DNA from: UMGS1696 sp964463375
GTDB taxonomy: Bacteria > Bacillota > Clostridia > Oscillospirales > CAG-272
Direction of reading: 5' to 3'
Assembly (NCBI GenBank): GCA_964463375.1
Contig: CAYXBQ010000010.1
Coordinates: 1-64,000, forward strand
Length of the DNA: 64,000 bases
Shown piece by piece: positions 33,509-41,956 of this stretch. A program made the translations under genes and the position numbers. The notes beneath the pieces were generated by a model. It was not told the origin of the DNA, did not search any database, and was given only the letters and a program-made list of their open reading frames with translations. Numbering within the stretch: the stretch's first letter is position 1; every line of letters starts with the position of its first letter.

Positions 33509-34339
33509 TTAATCCGGCAGGATCGGATGGTGGTATCGGGTGTGGCGAAGCTCCGTCAGGCTGCATCCACGGATCTTCTGGAACAAGCGGCTCACGTAGT
33601 TGGGATCGGACAGCCCCACCTGCACCCCGGCCTGTCGAATGTCCATGCCGTAGTTCAGCACCAGCTCCTCCACCCGCCGGATCCGCACCGTGTTGATATA
33701 CGCCACCACGGTCTGCCCTACGTATTGGTGGAACAGGTGGCTCAGGTAGCCGGCGGAAATGCCCAGGTGTGCCGCTATATCGGTCACACGCAAGGGGAGC
33801 GCAATGTTGTCCACGATGAACTTTTGTGCCCGTTTGATGTACCATTCCTGCCCCATGGACTGCTTTTTCTGCTGACCGGAAAGATATAGCCCGGATAGCT
33901 GTCCTAAGATCGAAAAAACCAGCCCCATATTCTGCGGGGAATCGGCATCGAGGGTGTATTGCAGCACCAGCTGTTCCATGGACGGCAGCAGTGGATTTGC
34001 CTCTTTGCCAAAGGAAAGCACCTGTGGCAGACGCAGACCGCCTTTCTCCACATGGGTATAGGCAGCCTTGAAGCTGAAGGTGATATGCTCGTGATAGGTA
34101 GAGGAAAAGATATGCCGGGGACGCTCGAACAGGGAAAAGATCATGCTGTTTTCCGGCACAGGGATCTTTTCTTCGGTGTCCAAATAGCAGATCTGACAGC
34201 CACCATGCCGGACGTAGGTCACTTCCATTCTCATGTTGTTGTCCGCTGCCTGAAATGTCATGTCGTACTGCCTTGTGCCGAATCTATGGGCAAACAGCAG
34301 CTGCGGCATCGTGCAAAATGCCAACTGATATTCCTCCAT
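33509..34339 (-). CDS. AraC-family transcriptional regulator
   Basis: A 276-residue regulator with an N-terminal cupin-like ligand domain (about 10-150) and a C-terminal pair of helix-turn-helix units (about 170-272: ITVDIA-like ...RVTDIAAHLGISAGYLSHLF and VQVGLSDPNYVSRLFQKIRG). It is divergent from the glycyl radical enzyme gene and heads a leftward unit with the esterase and binding protein. The three tandem palindromes at 34484-34538 lie between the divergent units and are candidate binding sites, though AraC proteins more often bind direct repeats. The ribosome site before the ATG at 34339 is weak. Confidence 0.88.
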   Translation of the reverse strand: MEEYQLAFCTMPQLLFAHRFGTRQYDMTFQAADNNMRMEVTYVRHGGCQICYLDTEEKIPVPENSMIFSLFERPRHIFSSTYHEHITFSFKAAYTHVEKGGLRLPQVLSFGKEANPLLPSMEQLVLQYTLDADSPQNMGLVFSILGQLSGLYLSGQQKKQSMGQEWYIKRAQKFIVDNIALPLRVTDIAAHLGISAGYLSHLFHQYVGQTVVAYINTVRIRRVEELVLNYGMDIRQAGVQVGLSDPNYVSRLFQKIRGCSLTELRHTRYHHPILPD

Positions 34340-34461
34340 GGGTCATCCACACCCTTTCTGCAAGGATTCTCTCCCTATACAATATAGCAGATTTTCCCGC
34401 AAAAAGCAAGACGCACGGAAAAAGAAAGTGCAGATTTGTCCAGATTTCTATGATTTTCCTA

Positions 34462-34490
34462 TAGACAAACCGATAAATTCCTGCTATACT
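34462..34490 (+). promoter_or_regulatory. Promoter of the glycyl radical enzyme operon
   Basis: TAGACA (34462-34467), 17-nt spacer, TATACT (34485-34490). The -10 lies inside the first of three tandem palindromes. Confidence 0.65.
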
Positions 34491-34538
34491 GTAGGTATAG
34501 CACTATACTGTTAGTATAGCCCTATACTGTTGGTATAG
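34484..34538. repeat. Three tandem 17-bp palindromes
   Basis: Copies start at 34484, 34503 and 34522 (19-bp period). Each has arms CTATAC and GTATAG around a variable 5-bp centre (TGTAG, TGTTA, TGTTG). Each also contains a TATACT box. They overlap and follow the promoter, as repressor operators would. Confidence 0.9.
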
Positions 34539-34605
34539 CCCATGCTTACACAATAGTCCGATCTGCATAACCAAAATGTATCTTCCCAATACGGAGGTCC
34601 TGTTT

Positions 34606-36759
34606 ATGAACCATCTCACAGAAATGAAGCTTGCTGTGCGACAAAAGCCGGCGGGTGAATATTGTCAAACAGAGCTGCTGCGGTACCGTACCCTACGGCA
34701 GCATTACGGAGACGGTGCCTTGACGGCCGTTGCCTTATCCTGGAAGACCTGGTTTGAGCGCTTTCCCGTCTACATCTATCCCCACGACCGGATCGCCGGA
34801 TCCCGGCATGGCAACTTTGTGACCGATCCGGATCCGCTGGAGCTGCGCCGGGCAAAGGCCGTTTGTGGCTCCTACGGGCAGCTTGGCTTCTGGACCAATT
34901 CCGACCACTTTGCGCCCGGCTACGACCGGTTCCTGCAGGAGGGCATTGGCGGCACCATGGCACGGATCGATGCCTCTTTGGCTGCCCACGAAAACGAGCC
35001 GGACAAGGTGGAATTTCTTCTGGCACAAAAGGAAGTGCTGACCGGGTTCTCCACCTTTGTGCGCCGACACAGCGAAGCCGCACGGGAGACCGCCGAGACT
35101 GTCACCGATCCGGCATGTCAAAAGGAGCTGACCGCACTGGCAGACGATCTTGCCCGGGTGGTATGGGAAAAGCCCGTGACCCTGCGGCAGGCGCTGAATC
35201 TGGTGTGGCTCTGTCACCTGACCTTCCACTTCCAGGGCAAATACGCCATGGCACTGGGACGGATGGATCAATACCTGTATCCCTTCTATCGCCACGACAT
35301 CGATGCCGGTATCCTGACCATGGAGGAGGCGGAGGATCTGTTCGGCTGCACCTTCATCAAGCTCACGGAGCATCGTTGGCTGGGCGGCGACGACACGGTG
35401 AACATCTGCATCGGCGGTATCACACCGGCGGGAGACGAAGGGATCAACGAGCTGTCCTACGTGATCCTCCATGCGGTGCGAAACTGCAACGTGCCGGGAC
35501 CCAATCTGTCTGCCCGTCTCCACGAGGGAATGCCGGACAAATTCTTAGACGAATGCCTACAGGTCATTGGTACGGGGCTTGGCTATCCGGCGCTGATGAA
35601 CGACAGAGTCAACATCCCGGCGCTGCTGGCCCATGGCTATTCCCTGCCCGACGCCCGGAACTACTGCTTCGTGGGCTGCATCGAGAACTTTATTCCCGGC
35701 AAGCAGCCTGCCTGGTCGGATGGCCGATTCAACGTGCCGCAGTTTTTGGAGGCGGTGTTCTACCGTGGCACCTCTGCACTGGACGAAAACTATCTGGGGA
35801 TAGACACCGGTGCGCTGGAAGACATGACCACCATGGATGATTTTATGAAGGCCTTTGCAGCGCAGATCGCCTTTGCCGCCGCCGAATATGTGGCTGTGTT
35901 CAACAACGAGAACGGTCGGTACAACTATCGCCACTATGCCCAGCCCTTTATGTCCCTGTTCTGCGACGACTGCATTGGTCGGGGCATGGACATCAACTGC
36001 GGCGGTGCGGTGTATCCCTCTGTACACGGAGCCGGCTGCATGGGGATCGGCACCATTGCGGATTCGCTGGCGGCTGTGGAAAAGCTGGTGTATATCGACA
36101 AGACCGTCTCCCTCACCACGCTACGGGATGCCATGGCGGCCAATTTCGTGGGCTATGAGACCCTGCGTGCCCAGCTGCAAAATGCACCGAAGTACGGCAA
36201 CGACGATGATTTTGTGGACAAATATGCCATTTGGTATGTGGAATATCTACACAAGGTATTTTCCCAGTACCACACCAGAGACGGCGGGGATTTCTACACT
36301 GCCATCGCCAGCAACACGCAAAGTGTCTCTGCCGGTCGCATCACCGGTGCAACACCCGATGGACGGTTGTCGGGCGTACCCCTGTCCGATGCGGCGTCTC
36401 CCACCTATGGGGTGGACAAGCATGGACCTACGGCTGCGTTTTTGTCCCTGTGCAAGCCGGACTATCGCTTAGTCTCCTGCGGTACGGTGGTCAACCAGAA
36501 ATACACGCCGGATATGCTGACGGACCCGGTGAAGCGTGCTGCGCTGACCGCCGCCATTCAGGTATACTTCCAGCGTGGGGGACAGGAGGTGCAGATCAAC
36601 TGCGTATCCCGTGAGACCCTGAGGGATGCTATGGCGCACCCGGAAAACTATGGAGATCTGGTGGTACGTGTGTCCGGCTTCTCGGCCTACTTTGTGACAC
36701 TGGGTCGAGACGTACAGGAGGACATCCTGCACCGCACAGAGCACGCACAGATCGGATAA
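34606..36759 (+). CDS. Glycyl radical enzyme (pyruvate formate-lyase superfamily)
   Basis: A 717-residue anaerobic radical enzyme. The glycyl radical loop VRVSGFSAY has Gly691, and the thiyl-radical site VGCIE has Cys358 and Glu360. The C-x-E pair is shared with diol dehydratases, choline lyase and related lyases rather than with pyruvate formate-lyase, which has a Cys-Cys pair. It is somewhat shorter than the usual 780-850 residues. The ATG at 34606 has GGAGGT upstream. No radical-SAM activase gene, which such enzymes need, lies next to it. The partner is a zinc alcohol dehydrogenase, consistent with an alcohol/aldehyde-generating pathway. The substrate is unknown. Confidence 0.9.
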   Translation: MNHLTEMKLAVRQKPAGEYCQTELLRYRTLRQHYGDGALTAVALSWKTWFERFPVYIYPHDRIAGSRHGNFVTDPDPLELRRAKAVCGSYGQLGFWTNSDHFAPGYDRFLQEGIGGTMARIDASLAAHENEPDKVEFLLAQKEVLTGFSTFVRRHSEAARETAETVTDPACQKELTALADDLARVVWEKPVTLRQALNLVWLCHLTFHFQGKYAMALGRMDQYLYPFYRHDIDAGILTMEEAEDLFGCTFIKLTEHRWLGGDDTVNICIGGITPAGDEGINELSYVILHAVRNCNVPGPNLSARLHEGMPDKFLDECLQVIGTGLGYPALMNDRVNIPALLAHGYSLPDARNYCFVGCIENFIPGKQPAWSDGRFNVPQFLEAVFYRGTSALDENYLGIDTGALEDMTTMDDFMKAFAAQIAFAAAEYVAVFNNENGRYNYRHYAQPFMSLFCDDCIGRGMDINCGGAVYPSVHGAGCMGIGTIADSLAAVEKLVYIDKTVSLTTLRDAMAANFVGYETLRAQLQNAPKYGNDDDFVDKYAIWYVEYLHKVFSQYHTRDGGDFYTAIASNTQSVSAGRITGATPDGRLSGVPLSDAASPTYGVDKHGPTAAFLSLCKPDYRLVSCGTVVNQKYTPDMLTDPVKRAALTAAIQVYFQRGGQEVQINCVSRETLRDAMAHPENYGDLVVRVSGFSAYFVTLGRDVQEDILHRTEHAQIG

Positions 36760-36783
36760 TCATTTTCACAAAGGATATATATC

Positions 36784-37887
36784 ATGAACAAAACTGCCAA
36801 ATGTGCTGTATTTATGGGACACAATGTCCCTTTCGAGATCCGGGAATATCCCATTCTGCCGCCACCGCCGGGCTATGGTGCATCCACGCTGCTGGCCAGT
36901 GGCATATGTGGTACCGACCTGCACATCCACGCCGGGCGACTGGGTGGAGAAGCGGAGACCATGCTGGGGCATGAATTCGTAGGTCGGCTGTTCGACTGTG
37001 ACCCTGCCGAAGCGGCTGCCTATGGTCTGACCGTGGGAGATGCAGTCATTGCCGACATTGCGGTGCCCTGTGGAGAATGCCCTTTGTGCCTGTCCGGAGA
37101 CGATGCCAACTGTATCCGGATGCAGTGTACCAATGAGGAGATGGTCACCCATGCGCCCCATTTCTTCGGCGGCTACGGAGAGGTCAACTACACGCCCCTT
37201 GCCAATTTGGTGAAGATCCCGGCGGAGCTGGATCCTCGTATGGTCTGCACCTTCGCCTGCCCCGGACCTACGGCTCTGCACGCCTTCTCCATTGCCAAGC
37301 GTGCCAACATCGACCTTGTATCCATGCACACCGCTGTGGTACAGGGGTTGGGGCCTGTGGGGATGTTTGCGGCGCTGTATCTGTGTGCCATCGGTGTGGA
37401 AAACGTATATGCCGTGTCCACCGGGAAAAATCCCGCACGAGAGACGGCGGCGCTGAGCTTTGGCGTGAAGAAGGTATTCCACCTAAACGAAGACCATGCT
37501 GTGGAAAACATGACAGAAGAGCTGCTCGCCGTCACAAACGGGCTGGGGGTAGATCTGGTCTATGAGGCCTCCGGCGCACCTGCTGCGATCCCGGTGGGCA
37601 TGGGGCTGCTGCGGAACCGTGGGGTATATCTGATCCCCGGTCAGTATTCCGACCAAGGCACCGTTGCCATCTCGCCGGAGCTGATCACCTTCAAGGCACT
37701 GCAGATCTTAGGCTCCTCGCAATATTCCATGGTGGATGTGCGGGATTATCTGACCTTCCTTGTAGAGCACCCTGCCCTGCACGAACGTATTTTGGCACTG
37801 GGCAAGGGCTATCCGGTGGAAAAAGTCAACGAAGCCTTTGCGGATGCCTATGCCGGGAAGAACATCAAATCCATGTTGGTAAAATAA
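36784..37887 (+). CDS. Zinc-dependent alcohol dehydrogenase (MDR family)
   Basis: A 367-residue medium-chain dehydrogenase. Catalytic zinc ligands lie in GICGTDLHIH (about 41-50) and MLGHEF (about 60-65). The structural zinc Cys set is in CGECPLCLSGDDANC (about 99-113). The NAD(P)-binding loop is VVQGLGPVGMFAAL (about 183-196). It follows the glycyl radical enzyme by 24 nt and is co-transcribed. It probably oxidises the substrate alcohol or reduces the aldehyde formed by its partner. Substrate not known. Confidence 0.9.
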   Translation: MNKTAKCAVFMGHNVPFEIREYPILPPPPGYGASTLLASGICGTDLHIHAGRLGGEAETMLGHEFVGRLFDCDPAEAAAYGLTVGDAVIADIAVPCGECPLCLSGDDANCIRMQCTNEEMVTHAPHFFGGYGEVNYTPLANLVKIPAELDPRMVCTFACPGPTALHAFSIAKRANIDLVSMHTAVVQGLGPVGMFAALYLCAIGVENVYAVSTGKNPARETAALSFGVKKVFHLNEDHAVENMTEELLAVTNGLGVDLVYEASGAPAAIPVGMGLLRNRGVYLIPGQYSDQGTVAISPELITFKALQILGSSQYSMVDVRDYLTFLVEHPALHERILALGKGYPVEKVNEAFADAYAGKNIKSMLVK

Positions 37888-37902
37888 AATCCACTTAAAA
37901 CA

Positions 37903-37950
37903 ATACCCCGGTGGGATCCGTAGAAGAATCCCAGACCGGGGTATGTTTTT
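37903..37950 (+). terminator. Terminator between convergent genes
   Basis: ATACCCCGG pairs with CCGGGGTAT (about 37903-37943), with inner GGGAT/ATCCC pairing, followed by GTTTTT. Confidence 0.85.
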
Positions 37951-38833
37951 ATCTTTGCACCGCTTTTACCGCCCGCAGCTCCACATAGCCACGGCTGCCA
38001 CGGGGTTCCAGCTGGATCCGGGGGTTCTCGTCATCCCACCCGTAGCCAATCACGCTGGGGTCGTAGACGTTCATGGCCTGCTGCACGGCAGAGATGGCCT
38101 CACAGTAATCCTCCTCCGCAAAGGGTCCACCCTGAAACATCAGGTAATCCGTTTCCGGAAGGTCGATCACATCGAAGCCCTCCGGAACTGCGCCCTGGTA
38201 GTCTGCATCCACTTCCACGCCCTGCACATAAGTAGAAGTGTTGGGCTTTTTGAATTGCTCCGGCAGCCACAGGCAGACCGGCTCGCCGCAGAGGGAATCC
38301 ATGCTCAACAGCAGTCCCCACACATCGCAGCCCACCTCCTCGCAGTAGGGGAAGTAGTCCTCGGCCTTAACGCCACGCTTGCAAATCACCTTACGCTCCG
38401 GCTTGTGAATGACCTGAATAAAGATATTGTTTGTTGCTTTCATCGTCGTTACATCCTTTCTGAGTGCTCTGAATTTTGCACCGTAAGGGACGAACAGCGT
38501 GATGGGAACAGGCTGGTTGGCATAGTCACTGGGACGCATTCCAAATTCCCGGGTAAAGGCACGGGTAAAGCCGTCCACACTGCCAAAGCCCAGGTCAAAG
38601 GCGGCATCGATCATGCGGATATGCTCCTTCTTGATGCGCAAAGCCGCCTTTGCCAACCGCAAACGCCGAATATAACTGGCAGGAGTCAATCCTGTGTACT
38701 CCTGAAACAGTCGATAGGAATACCAGGGTGAAAACAGGGACACGCCGGAAAGCTCCGACAGCCCGATCTTTTCCTCCAGATGGGCTTCAATGTAGTCCTG
38801 CATCCGCTGTACCGCCAAAATCTGTTCCTGCAC
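37949..38833 (-). CDS. AraC-family regulator with GyrI-like effector domain
   Basis: A 294-residue regulator with the opposite domain order from the AraC protein at 33509-34339: N-terminal double helix-turn-helix (about 5-105, with GLSELSGVSLFSPWYSYRLF and AFDLGFGSVDGFTRAFTREF) and a C-terminal GyrI/SoxS-Rob-type effector domain (about 135-290). The start is GTG at 38833, 8 nt after AAGGAGG; the in-frame ATG further up lacks a ribosome site. Such proteins often sense small amphipathic compounds and activate stress or efflux genes. The target is unknown. It is convergent with the dehydrogenase gene. Confidence 0.87.
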   Translation of the reverse strand: MQEQILAVQRMQDYIEAHLEEKIGLSELSGVSLFSPWYSYRLFQEYTGLTPASYIRRLRLAKAALRIKKEHIRMIDAAFDLGFGSVDGFTRAFTREFGMRPSDYANQPVPITLFVPYGAKFRALRKDVTTMKATNNIFIQVIHKPERKVICKRGVKAEDYFPYCEEVGCDVWGLLLSMDSLCGEPVCLWLPEQFKKPNTSTYVQGVEVDADYQGAVPEGFDVIDLPETDYLMFQGGPFAEEDYCEAISAVQQAMNVYDPSVIGYGWDDENPRIQLEPRGSRGYVELRAVKAVQR

Positions 38834-38878
38834 ACTGCTCACCTCCTTACGGTGTAAGGATATTGTACCATTTTTCAA

Positions 38879-38905
38879 AAAGGATCTCTCGACGTTTTTT
38901 GCTGA
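38879..38905. repeat. 27-bp direct repeat, copy 1
   Basis: Identical to 39525-39551; begins AAAGGATCTCTCGACG. It ends exactly before the stop codon of the acetyltransferase gene (leftward), so it lies in that gene's 3' flank. Confidence 0.9.
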
Positions 38906-39424
38906 CTACCGTATGCATTCCCATTCTTTTCTTGTGATGGCGTATACGTAGGAGATCTGGTTTTTCGGATCCGGATACGCCTTGACCTTTTTCATACCAT
39001 TGGCTACCGCCGTACGGTAAGAAGCGACGTTTGTGTATTTCATGTACGAATACACGATGTCATAGTCTGTGTTCCGGAACAGCCAATCCCGGACAGCACG
39101 TGCCGCTTCTTTGCCATAGCCTTTTCGCCATAACTTCTTATGGATATGATACCCGATCTCCGGCAGCATTTCGCCGTCAATATTCTGGATGGAGATCCCG
39201 CAATCCCCAATGCATTCGCCTGTCTCCTTCAATACGACCGCCCACAGGCCAAAGCCATATTTTGCATAGTTTTCGATATTCCATGTGATCCAATGTCTGG
39301 TGCGCTCTGCGTCGAACGGAGCAGGATAATGCTGCATGGTTTCCGGGTCGGATAGAATTTCGTACAGCGCATCGAAGTCGTCCATGGTGTATTCTCGTAG
39401 GATCAGTCTTTCGGTTTCGATCAT
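38906..39424 (-). CDS. GNAT acetyltransferase (RimJ/RimL type)
   Basis: A 172-residue acetyl-CoA-dependent N-acetyltransferase. The family start IETERLILREYTMDDFDALY is at residues 2-21. The acetyl-CoA loop is KLWRKGYGKEAARA near residue 107, followed by a final conserved NVASYRTAVANGM. The start at 39424 has AAGGAG 9 nt upstream; the ATG 18 nt earlier is part of that ribosome-site region. It could modify a ribosomal protein, an amino acid or a drug. It is bracketed by two 27-bp direct repeats, suggesting that the gene was gained or duplicated as a unit. Confidence 0.88.
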   Translation of the reverse strand: MIETERLILREYTMDDFDALYEILSDPETMQHYPAPFDAERTRHWITWNIENYAKYGFGLWAVVLKETGECIGDCGISIQNIDGEMLPEIGYHIHKKLWRKGYGKEAARAVRDWLFRNTDYDIVYSYMKYTNVASYRTAVANGMKKVKAYPDPKNQISYVYAITRKEWECIR

Positions 39425-39524
39425 TTTCAAGTGCTCCTTCATATAAATGGAATATTACACACAGTCGTTCGATTTCCAATGTGTGAAGCCGGAGAGGCTC
39501 AGATGCAATTATACGCTTATTCAG

Positions 39525-39551
39525 AAAGGATCTCTCGACGTTTTTTGCTGA
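39525..39551. repeat. 27-bp direct repeat, copy 2
   Basis: Second exact copy of 38879-38905, about 100 nt upstream of the acetyltransferase start. The remaining bases of 39425-39613 hold no gene I can support. Confidence 0.9.
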
Positions 39552-39613
39552 GATATACGAGTCTGCACTTCCTTTTTGTAACCACCTGTATCCATGCTCC
39601 TTCTCATATATGT

Positions 39614-39742
39614 TCATCCGTTCTTCATCCTGTCGCATGGACGCTTCCGTTTTGACCCCGCATGATGCGCCCGGCAGGCATCGCAATTTCCGTGCCGTTC
39701 ACACTTCGTTTTTTTACAGGGACAATTCTCTTTTTCTGTCAT
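39614..39742 (-). CDS. Small Cys-rich CxRHGxCxxCRxHH protein
   Basis: A 42-residue peptide with seven-odd metal-type ligands: the segment CPCKKTKCERHGNCDACRAH (about residues 7-26) carries five Cys and two His, and another Cys follows near residue 37. Short Firmicute proteins with this CxRHGxCxxCRxHH pattern are common and uncharacterised; a zinc site is likely. The ATG at 39742 lacks a good ribosome site. The frame is open upstream into the end of the membrane-protein gene, so translational coupling or another start (GTG) is possible. Confidence 0.55.
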   Translation of the reverse strand: MTEKENCPCKKTKCERHGNCDACRAHHAGSKRKRPCDRMKNG

Positions 39743-39788
39743 AGGGTCGGCAGCATTCCATACAATATCCTGTACCGGATTTCCGAAT

Positions 39789-40352
39789 TCACTGGAGATC
39801 ACTTTCCGGAAGATCACTGTCACTGTTCTCCTTGCATTGTGCGCCGTGTTTACACAGCAGAGACGTAAAAACGAGCATGGCACCCAACGCCACGCTGTCT
39901 ATGCCATCCATACTGCACTTTTCCACATCCTGCATACACTGTGCGATCACACCCTGCGCCACCTGTGCCAGAACGCCCGACACAATGGGGATCCAGATGG
40001 CCGAAACGCCCAAATGCAAAAGCTCCTTTGCACCCTCCATGGTAAAGGGCGTACCGGCGTTCAACTCGTTTTCAAAATAGCGATATGCCTCCCGGGCAAC
40101 AAAATATTCTCCGACACATAGGCTCGCGGCGACTATGAGAAACGCCAGGACCGTGCCAACGCTGACATCTGCCTTTGTCTCTAAGATGCTGTGCAGCGTG
40201 ATGCCGCCGAGCTTGAGCGTATCTGCTCCCACGAGCACTGCCAATGCGCCTACCCCACAAACACAAAGGCCGATGATGCAGCAGATGGAAATCCATTTGC
40301 TGCATACCTTTCCAATTTCGGCAAGGGTTTGGATCGTTTTCAGTGTTTTCAT
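39789..40352 (-). CDS. DUF2975-like membrane protein
   Basis: A 187-residue protein with four predicted membrane helices (about 18-42, 68-88, 112-135, 148-164). The arrangement, an AREAYRYFENELNAGTPFTMEG segment before helix three and a final hydrophilic tail after LLCKHGAQ, resembles DUF2975 proteins, which usually sit next to a small Cro-like regulator. No such regulator is present here. AGGAGG precedes the ATG. Function unknown. Confidence 0.7.
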   Translation of the reverse strand: MKTLKTIQTLAEIGKVCSKWISICCIIGLCVCGVGALAVLVGADTLKLGGITLHSILETKADVSVGTVLAFLIVAASLCVGEYFVAREAYRYFENELNAGTPFTMEGAKELLHLGVSAIWIPIVSGVLAQVAQGVIAQCMQDVEKCSMDGIDSVALGAMLVFTSLLCKHGAQCKENSDSDLPESDLQ

Positions 40353-40388
40353 AGTATACCTCCTATATTATTCTGTTTTGCGCTTCAT

Positions 40389-40832
40389 TCATCTTCTTTT
40401 GTACAGCACAAGCTCCGGATCTGCGCCGTTCTCCCCATAGGTGCTAACAAGAATGAAGTTTTCCCGTGCCACCACGCCGAAGCAGGTCTTGCCGCTGTCG
40501 TCGAAGGTATTTTTCACCTGTGTGCCCAAATAGATCTCGTCATCCTGCAAAAACTTGACCGTGCCGGATGGGATGGGATATGCCAGATTGACATAGCTGC
40601 CAACCAACGGATACAGCGCCGTGACCGGTTCCATGCCGTTGATATGCAAGCTGTTGATCTCCTCGATCAAGGCTTTTTGGAACGCCTGATACCGTTCCAT
40701 GCCGCCGAGCAAGATGTATTTTGCCACAAAGCACTGCTTCCCGAAGGGACAGCCGTTGGTTGTAACACAGCCGGGACAGGCTTCCTTGGACGGACACTGT
40801 TCACAATTTGCACCACATATCGATTTTTTCAT
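40389..40832 (-). CDS. DUF3795-like Cys-rich protein
   Basis: A 147-residue protein whose first 36 residues contain seven cysteines in CGANC, CPSKEACPGC and CPFGKQC arrangements, as in DUF3795 proteins, suggesting a metal site. The rest is a globular alpha/beta region ending in charged residues. AAGGAGGAAA precedes the start, and 4 nt overlap with the upstream small exported protein (ATGA). Role unknown. Confidence 0.75.
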   Translation of the reverse strand: MKKSICGANCEQCPSKEACPGCVTTNGCPFGKQCFVAKYILLGGMERYQAFQKALIEEINSLHINGMEPVTALYPLVGSYVNLAYPIPSGTVKFLQDDEIYLGTQVKNTFDDSGKTCFGVVARENFILVSTYGENGADPELVLYKRR

Positions 40833-41203
40833 TTTATTTCCTCCTTTGACCAGATCGTGTTTTCGTGTTCTCCACTTTTGACCACGACCTGCGTAACGAT
40901 CCCTTCTGTAGGTATTGTAATATCAAAATCCCCGGTTTCAAAGATGCCGAACACGCCGCTGAAGTTGAAGCCCACATACAGCGTGTCGTCCACCTGCTTG
41001 GCATGGTATCCCAAAAAGCCCTGCGGAAAGGAACCGGGATAAAAGCCCCGGATATGGACCTGGTTTTCTGCTACATGCACTTGCTCGATCCCCGCACTTT
41101 CACAGGCACCAAAGCCGAATAGCTTCCAGCCGTATCGGCCGATCAGGAAGACAGCAACCAGAAGCAGCATGATGCACAGCAGGATCACAAAGATACGCTT
41201 CAT
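40829..41203 (-). CDS. Small membrane-anchored protein
   Basis: A 124-residue protein with an N-terminal membrane helix (about 4-26, uncleaved or signal-anchor type) and an extracytoplasmic beta-rich domain. No family recognised. The start at 41203 has GGAG upstream, and its ATG overlaps the TetR stop by 4 nt; it in turn overlaps the DUF3795-like gene. The three therefore form one translationally coupled unit under the TetR regulator. Confidence 0.75.
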   Translation of the reverse strand: MKRIFVILLCIMLLLVAVFLIGRYGWKLFGFGACESAGIEQVHVAENQVHIRGFYPGSFPQGFLGYHAKQVDDTLYVGFNFSGVFGIFETGDFDITIPTEGIVTQVVVKSGEHENTIWSKEEIK

Positions 41204-41781
41204 CCGTTTCGTTCTCCTTTTTTCTGCAGTAGCATCATTGCTGTAAAATCCTGGGTCAGCATTGCCGATATTTCCTCCTGCGTGAAGTCGCACATGCCCG
41301 TGGCGCATAGGGTCGCGATCCCGTAGGTGTGGATCCACGCATGCTCAAACAGCGTTTTGGCATCCTCGACGGACAGGCCGTAATCGGTCTGGATCGTGGT
41401 CAGACATTCCTCCGCCACACCGCCCAGATGTGTGTAAATATCGGCAAAGGAGCGCACATCGCTGTTTTGCGACATAAATATGAGTCGATAGAGATTTGGT
41501 TCTTCCTTGGCAAACAGGATCATCTGCATCCCCACCTGCTTGAAGATGGGCATATCGGCACCGGTCTTATGGGCATAGGAGGCAAACCGTTCCATGGCAG
41601 CTGTCTTTACCGCCTCCTGCACCGCCTGCATGGAATCGAACACGGTGAAGATCGGTGTGGCGGAGGTGTGCAGGGCATTGCCCAGCTCTTTGGCGGTCAG
41701 GGCATCCGCTCCCTTTTTGGATACCACGCCTACTGCGGCTTCGATGATCTGTTCCTTGGTATATTTTGGTTTCGGCGGCAT
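41200..41781 (-). CDS. TetR-family transcriptional regulator
   Basis: A 193-residue repressor-type protein. The N-terminal helix-turn-helix spans about residues 8-50 (YTKEQIIEAAVGVVSKKGAD, then TAKELGNALHTSATPIFTVF), and the rest is a helical ligand/dimer domain with a TetR_C-like end. It heads an operon with the small membrane protein and the DUF3795-like protein and probably autoregulates it. The ligand is unknown. Confidence 0.88.
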   Translation of the reverse strand: MPPKPKYTKEQIIEAAVGVVSKKGADALTAKELGNALHTSATPIFTVFDSMQAVQEAVKTAAMERFASYAHKTGADMPIFKQVGMQMILFAKEEPNLYRLIFMSQNSDVRSFADIYTHLGGVAEECLTTIQTDYGLSVEDAKTLFEHAWIHTYGIATLCATGMCDFTQEEISAMLTQDFTAMMLLQKKGERNG

Positions 41782-41888
41782 GATGGCTCTCCTTCATTCT
41801 AAAATGCTCGTTCTACAACGTCCATTCTATTATACGCATTTTTTGTCATGAAGTCAATAGATGTCACAGAAAAGATACAATTGTCCAC

Positions 41889-41943
41889 CAAAAAAGCCTG
41901 CAACCTCCCTTTGCTACGGATAGCAAACGGATTTGCAGGCTTT
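41889..41943 (-). terminator. Terminator after the DUF6935-like gene
   Basis: On the minus strand AAAGCCTGCAA pairs with TTGCAGGCTTT, followed by a T-run. Confidence 0.85.
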
Positions 41944-41956
41944 CTTCCATTTTATA

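Noticed and set aside
34484..34538. CRISPR array
   Set aside because: The units are 17-bp palindromes with 2-bp gaps and no spacers; no cas genes are in the window.
39425..39686. Longer leftward gene covering the region upstream of the acetyltransferase
   Set aside because: The open frame overlaps the acetyltransferase gene and the Cys-rich 42-mer in other frames and has no ribosome site or family resemblance.
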